DNA of 57,828 nucleotides, taken from Streptomyces griseorubiginosus. GTDB taxonomy: Bacteria > Actinomycetota > Actinomycetes > Streptomycetales > Streptomycetaceae. Shown here piece after piece: positions 19,886 through 32,278 of this stretch. Under the pieces are notes generated by a model, which saw only the letters and a list, made by a program, of their open reading frames with translations, did no database searches and was not told the origin of the DNA. The position numbers were made by a program, and so were the translations under genes. Each line of letters begins with the position of its first letter. The first letter of the stretch is position 1. The DNA lies in assembly GCF_017614965.1 (NCBI RefSeq), contig NZ_WVUG01000018.1, positions 1 through 57,828 of the forward strand, read 5' to 3'.

Positions 19886-20434
19886 GTGATCGCCAACCTG
19901 GTTCAGCTGGCGGCCGAGGAGAAGGAGAACCCCCTCGTCCCGCCGGGCCCCGAACTGCTCGTCGGCGCCATCGCCTTCGCCATCGTGTTCTTCTTCTTCT
20001 GGAAGAAGCTGCTCCCGAACATCAACAAGGTTCTGGAGGAGCGCCGCGAGGCGATCGAGGGTGGCATCGAGAAGGCCGAGGCGGCTCAGGTCGAGGCCCA
20101 GAGCGTCCTCGAGCAGTACAAGGCCCAGCTCGCCGAGGCCCGGCACGAGGCCGCGCGTCTGCGCCAGGAGGCGCAGGAGCAGGGTGCCGCCCTCATCGCC
20201 GAGATGCGCGCCGAGGGCCAGCGGCAGCGTGAGGAGATCGTCGCCGCCGGTCACGCGCAGATCGAGGCCGACCGCAAGGCCGCCGCGTCCGCGCTCCGGC
20301 AGGACGTCGGCCACCTCGCGACCGAACTGGCCGGCAAGCTCGTCGGCGAGTCCCTCGAGGACCACGCCCGCCAGAGCCGTGTCATCGACCGCTTCCTCGA
20401 CGAACTCGAGGAGAAGGCCGAGGCCACCCGATGA
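19886..20434 (+). CDS. atpF: ATP synthase F0 subunit b
   Basis: Subunit b is the peripheral stalk. The 182 residues have one N-terminal membrane span (GAIAFAIVFFFFW) followed by a long charged coiled coil rich in Glu, Ala and Arg. The GTG at 19886 follows GAAAGG. The stop overlaps the atpH start as ATGA, so translation is coupled. Confidence 0.95.
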   Translation: MIANLVQLAAEEKENPLVPPGPELLVGAIAFAIVFFFFWKKLLPNINKVLEERREAIEGGIEKAEAAQVEAQSVLEQYKAQLAEARHEAARLRQEAQEQGAALIAEMRAEGQRQREEIVAAGHAQIEADRKAAASALRQDVGHLATELAGKLVGESLEDHARQSRVIDRFLDELEEKAEATR

Positions 20435-21246
20435 ACGGAGCGAGCCGCGAGGCCCTGGCAGCCGCACGCGAGCGTCTCGACGCGCTGACGGACTCCACGT
20501 CCGTCGACGCGGGCACGCTCGCCGACGAGCTGGCCGCCGTCACCGCGCTGCTCGACCGCGAGGTCGGCTTGCGTCGGGTCCTGACCGACCCGGCGCAGGC
20601 CGCTGAGGCCAAGGCCCAGCTGGCCGAGCGCCTGCTCGGCGGGCAGGTCGGCGGCCCGGCCGTCGACCTCGTCTCCGGCATGGTGCGCTCCCGCTGGTCG
20701 CAGTCCCGCGACCTGGTGGACGCCCTGGAGGAGCTGGCCGACACCGCCGACCTCACCGCCGCGCAGAAGTCGGGTTCGCTCGACGACGTCGAGGACGAGC
20801 TGTTCCGCTTCGGGCGGATCGTCTCCTCCAACACCGAGCTGCGCGCCGCGCTGACCGACCGCGCCGCGACCACCGCCGCCAAGGTCGAGCTGCTGCACCG
20901 GCTGCTCGGCGGCCGGGCCGCGCAGGTGACCGAGCGTCTGGTGACGCGCCTTGTGACCGCGCCGCGGGGACGTAGCCTGGAGTCGGGACTGGAGTCCCTG
21001 TCCAAGCTCGCCGCCGAGCGCCGGGAGCGCCTGGTCGCCGTGGTCACCTCGGCGGTGCCGCTGAGCGACACACAGAAGCAGCGCCTGGGCGCGGCTCTGG
21101 CGAAGCTCTACGGCCACACGATGCACCTCAACATCGACGTGGACCCCGAGGTCGTCGGCGGCATCCGGGTGCAGGTCGGCGACGAGGTGATCAACGGCTC
21201 GATCGCGGACCGCATCGAGGACGCCGGCCGCCGCCTGGCGGGCTGA
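20431..21246 (+). CDS. atpH: ATP synthase F1 subunit delta
   Basis: Delta ties the peripheral stalk to the top of F1. The 271-residue product is longer than the E. coli protein, as usual in actinobacteria. The C-terminal signature is recognisable ([21 protein letters not shown]). It starts inside the atpF stop. A 130-base gap with two hairpins follows. Confidence 0.95.
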   Translation: MNGASREALAAARERLDALTDSTSVDAGTLADELAAVTALLDREVGLRRVLTDPAQAAEAKAQLAERLLGGQVGGPAVDLVSGMVRSRWSQSRDLVDALEELADTADLTAAQKSGSLDDVEDELFRFGRIVSSNTELRAALTDRAATTAAKVELLHRLLGGRAAQVTERLVTRLVTAPRGRSLESGLESLSKLAAERRERLVAVVTSAVPLSDTQKQRLGAALAKLYGHTMHLNIDVDPEVVGGIRVQVGDEVINGSIADRIEDAGRRLAG

Positions 21247-21282
21247 GCAGCAACTTCATAAGCAGTACCGCAGTACGTACCT

Positions 21283-21328
21283 ACGGCCCGGTTGGGCCGT
21301 GCAGAGGATTCCTGGGGGTCGCCCCCAG
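21283..21328 (+). other. Two tandem hairpins between atpH and atpA
   Basis: ACGGCCC/GGGCCGT (21283-21300) and CTGGGGG/CCCCCAG (21312-21328) form two short stems inside the operon. The second is of a TGGGGGTC...CCCCCA kind common in Streptomyces intergenic DNA. They could slow transcription or protect the downstream RNA, which encodes the three-copy F1 subunits. Confidence 0.6.
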
Positions 21329-21376
21329 ACCCCCAAGTTGAAACTTCGGGCCCAACAAGGAGAGCAGGGAACCCAG

Positions 21377-22966
21377 ATGGCGGAGCTCACGATCCGGCCG
21401 GAGGAGATCCGGGACGCGCTGGAGAACTTCGTCCAGTCGTACAAGCCGGACGCGGCCTCGCGCGAGGAGGTCGGTACGGTCACCCTTGCCGGCGACGGCA
21501 TCGCGAAGGTCGAGGGTCTGCCCTCGGCCATGGCCAACGAACTGCTGAAGTTCGAGGACGGCACCCTCGGCCTCGCGCTGAACCTGGAAGAGCGCGAGAT
21601 CGGCGCCATCGTCCTCGGTGAGTTCAGCGGCATCGAGGAGGGTCAGCCGGTGCAGCGCACCGGTGAGGTGCTCTCCGTGGCCGTCGGCGAGGGCTACCTC
21701 GGCCGCGTGGTCGACCCGCTCGGCAACCCGATCGACGGCCTCGGCGAGATCGAGACGTCCGGCCGCCGCGCGCTGGAGCTGCAGGCCCCCACGGTCATGC
21801 AGCGCAAGTCGGTGCACGAGCCGATGGAGACCGGCTACAAGGCCGTCGACGCGATGACCCCGATCGGCCGCGGTCAGCGTCAGCTCATCATCGGCGACCG
21901 TCAGACCGGCAAGACCGCCCTGGCCGTCGACACGATCATCAACCAGCGCGACAACTGGCGCACCGGCGACCCGAACAAGCAGGTCCGCTGCATCTACGTC
22001 GCCATCGGCCAGAAGGGCTCCACCATCGCGTCGGTCCGCCGCGCGCTGGAGGAGAACGGCGCGCTGGAGTACACGACCATCGTCGCCGCCCCGGCGTCCG
22101 ACCCGGCCGGCTTCAAGTACCTGGCGCCGTACACCGGTTCGGCCATCGGCCAGCAGTGGATGTACGAGGGCAAGCACGTCCTCATCATCTTCGACGACCT
22201 CTCGAAGCAGGCCGACGCCTACCGCGCCGTGTCCCTGCTGCTGCGCCGCCCGCCGGGCCGCGAGGCCTACCCGGGTGACGTCTTCTACCTGCACTCCCGT
22301 CTGCTGGAGCGCTGCGCGAAGCTCTCCGACGACATGGGCAAGGGCTCGATGACGGGTCTGCCGATCGTCGAGACGAAGGCCAACGACGTCTCGGCGTTCA
22401 TCCCGACCAACGTCATCTCCATCACCGACGGCCAGTGCTTCCTGGAGTCGGACCTGTTCAACGCCGGTCAGCGCCCCGCGCTGAACGTCGGTATCTCCGT
22501 CTCCCGAGTCGGTGGTTCCGCGCAGCACAAGGCGATGAAGCAGGTCTCCGGCCGTCTGCGCGTCGACCTCGCCCAGTTCCGTGAGCTGGAGGCCTTCGCC
22601 GCCTTCGGTTCCGACCTGGACGCCGCGTCGAAGGCGCAGCTGGAGCGCGGTCAGCGCATGGTCGAGCTGCTGAAGCAGGCCCAGTACCAGCCGATGTCGA
22701 CCGAGGACCAGGTCGTCTCGGTGTGGGCCGGCACCACCGGCAAGATGGACGACGTCCCGGTGGGCGACATCCGCCGCTTCGAGAAGGAGCTGCTCGAGTA
22801 CCTGCACCGCAAGGAGCAGGGCCTCATGACCTCCATCAAGGAGGGCGGCAAGATGTCGGACGACACCCTCACCGCCGTCGCCGACGCGATCGCCGAGTTC
22901 AAGAAGCAGTTCGAGACCTCGGACGGCAAGCTTCTCGGCGAGGACGCCCCGGCCGCCGCCAAGTGA
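21377..22966 (+). CDS. atpA: ATP synthase F1 subunit alpha
   Basis: Alpha alternates with beta in the F1 head and holds the non-catalytic nucleotide sites. The 529-residue product has the Walker A GDRQTGKT with K179 and the arginine-finger region around [13 protein letters not shown]. The ATG at 21377 gives the family start ([11 protein letters not shown]); the frame is open to 21299 without a better start. Confidence 0.97.
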   Translation: MAELTIRPEEIRDALENFVQSYKPDAASREEVGTVTLAGDGIAKVEGLPSAMANELLKFEDGTLGLALNLEEREIGAIVLGEFSGIEEGQPVQRTGEVLSVAVGEGYLGRVVDPLGNPIDGLGEIETSGRRALELQAPTVMQRKSVHEPMETGYKAVDAMTPIGRGQRQLIIGDRQTGKTALAVDTIINQRDNWRTGDPNKQVRCIYVAIGQKGSTIASVRRALEENGALEYTTIVAAPASDPAGFKYLAPYTGSAIGQQWMYEGKHVLIIFDDLSKQADAYRAVSLLLRRPPGREAYPGDVFYLHSRLLERCAKLSDDMGKGSMTGLPIVETKANDVSAFIPTNVISITDGQCFLESDLFNAGQRPALNVGISVSRVGGSAQHKAMKQVSGRLRVDLAQFRELEAFAAFGSDLDAASKAQLERGQRMVELLKQAQYQPMSTEDQVVSVWAGTTGKMDDVPVGDIRRFEKELLEYLHRKEQGLMTSIKEGGKMSDDTLTAVADAIAEFKKQFETSDGKLLGEDAPAAAK

Positions 22967-22987
22967 CGTAAGGAAGGGACCTGACTC

Positions 22988-25341
<2,354 letters not shown>

Positions 25342-25358
25342 ACTCCCTGAGTTCACCT

Positions 25359-25388
25359 GAGGGGGCGGGTGCGTCCCGCCCCCTCTTT
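25359..25388 (+). terminator. Intrinsic terminator-like hairpin between atpD and atpC
   Basis: GAGGGGGCGGG and CCCGCCCCCTC form a perfect 11-base stem with a 5-base loop, followed by TTTC. It lies inside the operon, so it probably reduces rather than stops transcription into atpC. Confidence 0.75.
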
Positions 25389-25452
25389 CACGCCCACTAG
25401 ACTTGTAACCAACACCCGGCCGAACCGCCGGGTGGTGACCCGAGGAGCCACC

Positions 25453-25827
25453 TTGGCTGCTGAGCTGCACGTCGCGCTGGTCGCGGCCGACCGAGAGGTC
25501 TGGTCCGGCGAGGCCACCCTGGTCGTCGCGCGCACCACGTCCGGCGACATCGGCGTCATGCCCGGTCACCAGCCGCTGCTCGGTGTGCTGGAGTCGGGCC
25601 CGGTGACCATCCGTACGAGTGAAGGTGGAACGGTCGTCGCCGCGGTGCACGGCGGTTTCATCTCGTTCGCGGACAACAAGCTGTCGCTGCTGGCCGAGAT
25701 CGCCGAGCTGTCGGACGAGATCGACGTCCAGCGCGTGGAGCGGGAGCTGGAGCGCGCGAAGGCGGAGGGCGACGCCGCCGCCGAGCGCCGCGCGGACGTA
25801 CGACTGCGTGCGGCGGCGACGAGCTGA
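25453..25827 (+). CDS. atpC: ATP synthase F1 subunit epsilon
   Basis: Epsilon connects the rotor to the c-ring and can inhibit hydrolysis. The 124 residues have the N-terminal beta sandwich (MPGHQPLLGVLESGPV, GGFISFADNKLSLLA) and a C-terminal helical hairpin. The TTG at 25453 follows CGAGGAG. A poor start and the upstream hairpin both fit the low amount of epsilon needed (one per enzyme). Confidence 0.95.
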   Translation: MAAELHVALVAADREVWSGEATLVVARTTSGDIGVMPGHQPLLGVLESGPVTIRTSEGGTVVAAVHGGFISFADNKLSLLAEIAELSDEIDVQRVERELERAKAEGDAAAERRADVRLRAAATS

Positions 25828-25853
25828 CCCCGCTCGGAGCCGTATGACGTCAC

Positions 25854-25899
25854 TCAGCCGCGATCGGAACCGGAGCAATCCGGAGCCGGTCGCGGCTGA
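25854..25899 (+). terminator. Terminator of the atp operon
   Basis: TCAGCCGCGATCGG pairs with CCGGTCGCGGCTGA with one mismatch across an 18-base loop, shortly after atpC. A TTTTTCC stretch comes 17 bases later. Confidence 0.7.
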
Positions 25900-25978
25900 G
25901 GCAGATATGGATGATTTTTCCGTTCCGTGACCTAAAGCAAGCCGTGTTCGGTACTAGGAGACGAGGAGGTCGGTGTCG

Positions 25979-26425
25979 ATGGTCCTCGCTCTGACTGTGT
26001 GCGGAGTCGTCGTGGCCCTGGTGGTGCTGGGGCTGTTCGTCTTCGGGCTGCGCCGCAGACTGATCCAGCGCTCCGGGGGCACCTTCGACTGTTCGCTGCG
26101 CTGGGACGTCCCCGAGAAACCCGACGCCAGCGGAAAAGGCTGGAGCTACGGTGTCGCCCGCTACAACGGCGACCGCATCGAGTGGTATCGCGTCTTCTCC
26201 TACGCCTACCGTCCCCGCCGTCTCCTGGAGCGCGCCGCCATCGAGGTCGCCGGCCGCCGTCTCCCCGAGGGCGAGGAGGAACTGGCCCTTCTCTCCGACG
26301 CCGTCGTGCTCACCTGTCTGCACCGGGGCACCCGCCTCGAACTCGCCATGAGCGAGGACGCGTTGACCGGTTTCCTGGCCTGGCTGGAGGCGGCGCCCCC
26401 CGGGCAACGGGTGAATGTCGCCTGA
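25979..26425 (+). CDS. DUF2550 membrane-anchored protein
   Basis: The 148-residue product has one N-terminal membrane span (LTVCGVVVALVVLGLFVFGL) followed by a basic stop signal (RRRLIQR) and a soluble domain with CSLRWDVPE. This is the DUF2550 family found after the ATP synthase operon across actinobacteria; its function is unknown. The ATG at 25979 sits 9 bases after GGAGG; a GTG at 25973 is only 3 bases from it. It has its own start region after the atp terminator. Confidence 0.8.
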   Translation: MVLALTVCGVVVALVVLGLFVFGLRRRLIQRSGGTFDCSLRWDVPEKPDASGKGWSYGVARYNGDRIEWYRVFSYAYRPRRLLERAAIEVAGRRLPEGEEELALLSDAVVLTCLHRGTRLELAMSEDALTGFLAWLEAAPPGQRVNVA

Positions 26426-26459
26426 TTCCCTGACGCGCACGCGGGGGGAGCACAACGAG

Positions 26460-26494
26460 CCGCCGCGGACGGGCTCGTGGACCGTCCGCGGCGG
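26460..26494. terminator. Bidirectional terminator between DUF2550 gene and chiC
   Basis: CCGCCGCGGACGG and CCGTCCGCGGCGG form a perfect 13-base stem with a 9-base loop between two convergent genes. Confidence 0.8.
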
Positions 26495-26512
26495 GGTGGG
26501 GTGGGTCGAGGG

Positions 26513-28339
<1,827 letters not shown>

Positions 28340-28398
28340 GTCGCGCCTCCTTAGGGGGAGTTGGGGCGTGACTGAGCCTTCACACCCACGGTGCCGCG

Positions 28399-28440
28399 AG
28401 AATAGAAAGGTCTGGACCACGGGTCAATAGGTCTGGACCA
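28399..28440 (-). promoter_or_regulatory. chiC promoter with two 12-base direct repeats
   Basis: On the minus strand, TTGACC (28427-28422) and TATTCT (28404-28399) are 17 bases apart, a near-ideal vegetative promoter. TGGTCCAGACCT occurs twice (28440-28429 and 28419-28408), 21 bases apart: one copy upstream of the -35 and one in the spacer. Such repeats were shown in S. plicatus chi63 to mediate chitin induction and glucose repression. They also resemble the DasR site, which regulates chitin genes. Confidence 0.88.
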
Positions 28441-28521
28441 CTCTCGGTCATCTCTGCACCACCGCTGCCGCGCGCCCCGCGCAGGCCCGTACGCTGACCG
28501 GCGGTGGGCGAGGAGGGGTGT

Positions 28522-29211
28522 ATGACCGAGGAACGTTCCGGGGCCGTGCTGGTCGTGGACGACGACGCGGCCATCCGGCGCTCCCTGGAACGCGGGCTCA
28601 GGCTGAGCGGATTCCGGGTCCGCACGGCGGACGGCGGCCGGGAGGCGCTGGCCACGGTCCGCGAGGCACCGCCCGACGTCCTCGTCCTCGACGTGTCGAT
28701 GCCCGGCATGAGCGGCATCGAGGTGTGCGAACGGCTCCGCGCGGACGGGCTGGACCTGCCCGTGCTGATGCTCTCCGCGCTCGACGAGACCGCCGACCGT
28801 ATCGCCGGGCTCCAGGCGGGCGGCGACGACTACCTGGTGAAGCCGTTCGCGCTGCAGGAACTGGTGCTGCGGCTGCACGCACTGCTGCGCCGCCGGCCGC
28901 CCGCGGGGGAAGTGCTCCGGGTCGCCGGTCTGGTGATCGATCCGGGCGCCCGCACCGCCGAACGCGACGGGCGGCCACTGGAGCTGACCCGCCGCGAGTT
29001 CGAGCTCCTGGAGGTGCTCGCCCGCAACGCCGGGCTCGTCCTCACCCGCGACCAGCTGCTGGAACGGGTGTGGGGCTACGACTTCGACGTGCGCACCGAC
29101 GCCGTCGACACCTTCGTCAGCTATCTCCGGCGCAAGCTGGAGGCAGACGGCCGGCCCCGGCTGGTGCACACCGTGCGCGGCGTCGGCTTCGTGCTGAGGG
29201 ACGAACCGTGA
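28522..29211 (+). CDS. chiR: OmpR-family response regulator, ChiR-like
   Basis: The 229-residue product has a receiver domain with acidic pocket (VVDDD) and phosphoacceptor D57 in LDVSMPGMSG, and the conserved lysine in VKPFA. A winged-helix DNA-binding domain follows (LTRREFELLEVLARN; RLVHTVRGVGFVL). Position next to chiC matches the ChiR/ChiS system reported to control chiC in Streptomyces. The ATG at 28522 follows GAGGAGG; a GTG at 28504 is possible. The stop overlaps chiS as GTGA. Confidence 0.88.
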   Translation: MTEERSGAVLVVDDDAAIRRSLERGLRLSGFRVRTADGGREALATVREAPPDVLVLDVSMPGMSGIEVCERLRADGLDLPVLMLSALDETADRIAGLQAGGDDYLVKPFALQELVLRLHALLRRRPPAGEVLRVAGLVIDPGARTAERDGRPLELTRREFELLEVLARNAGLVLTRDQLLERVWGYDFDVRTDAVDTFVSYLRRKLEADGRPRLVHTVRGVGFVLRDEP

Positions 29212-30671
29212 GGCTCTCCACCCGTATCGGACTCGCGGTCGGCGCCACCGTGCCGCTGCTCGTCCTTGCCTCCGGCTGGCTGCTGCTCCGGCTGGTGAAC
29301 CACGATCTGCACAGCGCCGAGGACGACCATCTGCGCGCGCGTGCCACCGCCGTCGCCCCCGACGCCCGCGCCCTGCTGCGGGCCACCGCCAACAACCGCC
29401 CCAAGGCGGCCGACACCCGCGAACGGCGGCTGTTCAGCGCCGCCCTCGACGTCGGCGTACGCGTCACCGGCCCGGACGGCACCTTCAGCGGCGGTCCGCA
29501 GCCCGACGCCTCGGTGCCGTTGCCCGAGGGCACGAAGGGTCCCGTCACCGTGCGGGACGGCGCCGAGAGCTGGCGTGCGCTGTCCCGGACGATCACCACC
29601 CCGCGCGGCTCGGGCACCCTCTGGGTCTTCTCGCCCAACGCCGCCGACCAGGCGCAACTCCGCCTGGTCCGGCGCCGGGTGGCCGTCACGACCCTGCTCG
29701 CCGTTCCCCTCTCCGGCCTGCTCGCCTGGGCGGTCGCCACCGGCGCGACCGGCCCGCTGCGGCGCCTGGGCCGTCGTACCGCCGGACTCGACCCGCGCAC
29801 CAGCACCGCCCGGCTCTCCGACGAGCCGAGCGGGGTCACCGAGGTCGACGAACTCGCGGCAACCCTGCGCACGGTCCTCGCCCGCTACGACGAACAGGCC
29901 GCCCGCACCGCCGAGGCGCTGGACACCGCCCGCTCCTTCTCCTCGGCCGCCGCGCACGAACTGCGCACCCCGCTGATGAGCATGGGCACCAACCTCGACA
30001 TCCTCGCCGCCCATCCCGACCTGCCCGAACCCGACCGCACCGAGGTCCTCGCCGACCTGCGCACCGAGCACGCCCGGCTGCTGAACCTGCTGGTCATGCT
30101 GCGCGAGCTGGGCCGCGGCGACCTGGTGGAGGCGGAGGCCTTCAGGGCCGTGGACGTCTGCGAGGCGGCCGACGCCGCGGTCGCCGAGGCCCGGCGGCGC
30201 GCCCCGGACGCCCCGATCACGCTCGCCGCGGAACCCGGGGCGACGGTGCACGGCTGGGAACCGGGCCTGCGCCTGCTGCTGGACAACCTGCTGGCCAACG
30301 CCCTGGCCCACGGACGGGACGCGACAGGCCGGGCGACGGTGACGGTCGGGGTGCGGCGCGCGGGCGACCAGGTCGTCGTCACCGTCGACGACCCCGGCCC
30401 CGGAGTGCCTGCCGAGGCCCGCGCCCGGATCTTCGAGCGCTTCCGGCGCGGGCCCGCCAGCTCCGGCTCCGGGCTCGGTCTGACCCTCGTCGCCCAGCAG
30501 GCGGCCCTGCACGGCGGGAGCGTCACGGTCGAGGACGGCCCCTCGGGCGCGGGCGCCCGCTTCGAAGTGCGGCTGCCGTCCAGCGGTGGCCCGCTGCCCG
30601 CGCACCGCGACTGGCTGATCGACACAGCCGGGACAAACCGGTCACAGAGTTTCCCCAAAGACGCTCCCTAG
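29208..30671 (+). CDS. chiS: Sensor histidine kinase, ChiS-like
   Basis: This membrane kinase is the partner of the overlapping response regulator. The 487 residues have a first membrane span at about 9-27, an outer sensor loop of about 120 residues, a second span (LLAVPLSGLLAWAVA), a HAMP-like segment, the phosphorylated H250 in SSAAAHELRTPL, and an ATPase domain with N box LLDNLLANALAHG, G1 DDPGPGVP and G2 GSGLGLTL. Context suggests a response to chitin or its breakdown products; the signal is not visible in the sequence. Confidence 0.88.
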   Translation: MRLSTRIGLAVGATVPLLVLASGWLLLRLVNHDLHSAEDDHLRARATAVAPDARALLRATANNRPKAADTRERRLFSAALDVGVRVTGPDGTFSGGPQPDASVPLPEGTKGPVTVRDGAESWRALSRTITTPRGSGTLWVFSPNAADQAQLRLVRRRVAVTTLLAVPLSGLLAWAVATGATGPLRRLGRRTAGLDPRTSTARLSDEPSGVTEVDELAATLRTVLARYDEQAARTAEALDTARSFSSAAAHELRTPLMSMGTNLDILAAHPDLPEPDRTEVLADLRTEHARLLNLLVMLRELGRGDLVEAEAFRAVDVCEAADAAVAEARRRAPDAPITLAAEPGATVHGWEPGLRLLLDNLLANALAHGRDATGRATVTVGVRRAGDQVVVTVDDPGPGVPAEARARIFERFRRGPASSGSGLGLTLVAQQAALHGGSVTVEDGPSGAGARFEVRLPSSGGPLPAHRDWLIDTAGTNRSQSFPKDAP

Positions 30672-30723
30672 CCTCCCCGGCGGACGGACGGACGAAGGGA
30701 CCGTCCGCGGAACGGAGGCTGAG

Positions 30724-31125
30724 ATGTACGTACGACGACGCCGGCGCACGGTCCTCACCGGGGCGGCCGTGGCGGCGATCCTGGCGGGGACCACCGGAGC
30801 GGCCGTCGCCGAGAGCACCCCCGCGCCTTCCGCCACGCCGACCGGTGACGGCGCGCGGGCCCTGTGCAAGCGGGCCCCGAAGATCGACCACCGGATCGAC
30901 CGGGTCCTGAAGCGGCTGAACGCGAGCGCCGGGCAACGCGGCTCGATCGCCCGGCTGCAGCAGCGGGTGGACAACGCGAAGAGCGCCGGGCACTCCGAGA
31001 TCGCCACCTACCTCCAGGACCGGCTGACCTTCCGCAAGTCGCTGGTGACGACACTGGAGCAGCGCCAGAAGGACCTGGCCGAGGTGGAGAGCTGGTGCAA
31101 GGACCACAACGGCGGCGCGAGCTGA
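30724..31125 (+). CDS. Small secreted helical protein of unknown function
   Basis: The 133-residue product begins with five arginines, a hydrophobic stretch (TVLTGAAVAAILAGTTGAAVA) and a probable signal cleavage at AVAES, with Arg-Arg features that could also suit Tat export. The mature part is helical and charged, with two cysteines (ALCKRAP and ESWCKDH) that could form one disulfide linking the ends of a helical hairpin. No family was recognised. It follows chiS by 52 bases and overlaps the next gene as TGATG, so it may belong to the chiRS operon. Confidence 0.7.
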   Translation: MYVRRRRRTVLTGAAVAAILAGTTGAAVAESTPAPSATPTGDGARALCKRAPKIDHRIDRVLKRLNASAGQRGSIARLQQRVDNAKSAGHSEIATYLQDRLTFRKSLVTTLEQRQKDLAEVESWCKDHNGGAS

Positions 31126-31322
31126 TGCGGCTGGGACTCGCGGCCGCCGCGGTCGCACTCCTCGCGGGGCTCACCACGGCCTGTGCGCACGACGACGGCT
31201 CGACCGGCACGCCGCAGAAGGCCGCCGCCACTCCTTCCGGCTACGCGGAGATGCAGCAGAAGGTCTCGGCCGCCGAGTCCGCCCTGGCCCGGGCCGACAA
31301 GGACGCGGCACAGGACCACTGA
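31125..31322 (+). CDS. Small putative lipoprotein
   Basis: The 65-residue product has a short signal sequence (MRLGLAAAAVALLAGL) and the cysteine of a lipobox-like TTAC. A 45-residue charged helical tail follows (MQQKVSAAESALARADKDAA). It starts within the stop of the preceding secreted protein, so the two are likely made together and could interact at the membrane surface. Function unknown. Confidence 0.65.
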   Translation: MRLGLAAAAVALLAGLTTACAHDDGSTGTPQKAAATPSGYAEMQQKVSAAESALARADKDAAQDH

Positions 31323-31326
31323 GAGA

Positions 31327-31353
31327 GGGGAGCGCCCCGGCTCAGCGCTCCCC
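31327..31353. terminator. Hairpin between convergent lipoprotein and pduO genes
   Basis: GGGGAGCGC and GCGCTCCCC form a 9-base stem that overlaps the last codons of the minus-strand adenosyltransferase gene. Confidence 0.6.
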
Positions 31354-31914
31354 GCCGGGCACCCACAGCACGTCTCCCGTCTCCTTGTTCGCCGTGCGCG
31401 CCAGGATGAAGAGGAGGTCGGAGAGGCGGTTGAGGTAGGTCGCGGTGAGGGGGTTCATCGCATCGGCGTGGGCCTCCAGGGCCGCCCAGGTGGAGCGCTC
31501 GGCCCGGCGTACGACCGTGCAGGCATGGTGGAGCAGGGCCGCGCCGGGGGTGCCGCCCGGGAGGATGAAGGAGCGCAGCTTCTCCAGCCGCTCGTTGAAG
31601 CGGTCGCAGTCCGCCTCGAGCGTGTCGATGTAGAACTGCTCCACCCGCAGCGGCGGGAACTCGGGGTTCTCCACCACGGGCGTCGACAGGTCCGCACCCA
31701 CGTCGAACAGGTCGTTCTGGACGCGGGTGAGGACCTTGACGACCTCCTCCTCCAGACCGCCCAGCGCGATCGCCGTGCCGATCACCGCGTTCGCCTCGTT
31801 GGCGTCGGCGTACGCGGCGATGCGCAGATCGGTCTTGGCGACCCGGCTCATGTCACCGAGGTTGGTGGTGCCCTTGTCGCCGGTCTTCGTGTAGATGCGC
31901 GTCAGATTGACCAT
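31342..31914 (-). CDS. pduO: PduO-type ATP:cob(I)alamin adenosyltransferase
   Basis: The enzyme makes adenosylcobalamin, the cofactor of methylmalonyl-CoA mutase and some reductases. The 190 residues show the ATP-binding N-terminus TRIYTKTGDKGTTNLGD, the conserved RIAAYADANEANA segment, the FILPGGTPGAALLHHACTVV core with the RRAER site, and LNRLSDLLFILAR. The ATG at 31914 gives the usual family start; the frame is open to 31953. Mce and MeaB elsewhere in the window belong to the same metabolism. Confidence 0.93.
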   Translation of the reverse strand: MVNLTRIYTKTGDKGTTNLGDMSRVAKTDLRIAAYADANEANAVIGTAIALGGLEEEVVKVLTRVQNDLFDVGADLSTPVVENPEFPPLRVEQFYIDTLEADCDRFNERLEKLRSFILPGGTPGAALLHHACTVVRRAERSTWAALEAHADAMNPLTATYLNRLSDLLFILARTANKETGDVLWVPGGER

Positions 31915-32022
31915 GCGGCCAGCGTAATTACGCTCCGCCCGTCCGGAACACACCTGTGCCCACCGTCACGGCGAGCACCGGGAGACCGACGGCCACCAGC
32001 GCGTCATCGGGGACGACGACCG

Positions 32023-32142
32023 ATGCCGCATCTGATCGCCGGTCAGCCGGGCCGGGCGCACAGCACCGTGATGGGCGTCATCGGCCGTGAGGAGCTGTTG
32101 AGTCAGAAGGTGCTCAACTACGCCGTCCGGGGCGCGGAATGA
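32023..32142 (+). pseudogene. Short coding-like remnant, unknown family
   Basis: An ATG opens 39 codons whose product (with HSTVMGVIGREELL and LNYAVRGAE) looks like the end of a real protein. Nothing protein-like precedes it in frame, and no ribosome site is clear. It could be the tail of a decayed gene or a tiny gene. The family was not recognised. Confidence 0.3.
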
Positions 32143-32194
32143 CCCCTGCCGGTGTGATGTCCGTCAGATGAGGCGTGACGCGCATTACTAACCC

Positions 32195-32223
32195 GTCACA
32201 CAGCCGGTCATCGGCGCTAGGGT
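32195..32223 (+). promoter_or_regulatory. Candidate promoter of hbd
   Basis: GTCACA and TAGGGT are 17 bases apart and end 56 bases before the start codon. The -35 half matches only in part. Confidence 0.4.
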
Positions 32224-32278
32224 CCGCCGGAGAGGCAACCTGAACAGGGTTCAAGGCGTTTCAAAGGGGAGTCGCACA

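Larger units (their letters stand above)
31915..32278. other. Intergenic region between pduO and hbd
   Basis: This 364-base divergent region carries both promoters. Its left part holds a short coding-like remnant (32023-32142) described separately, and its right part a candidate promoter of hbd. No other element was recognised, and no cobalamin riboswitch is apparent. Confidence 0.5.

Noticed and set aside
32235..32262. GCAACC-N16-CGTTTC just before hbd
   Set aside because: A start site there would fall next to or within the ribosome site, and the TAGGGT promoter upstream is better placed.
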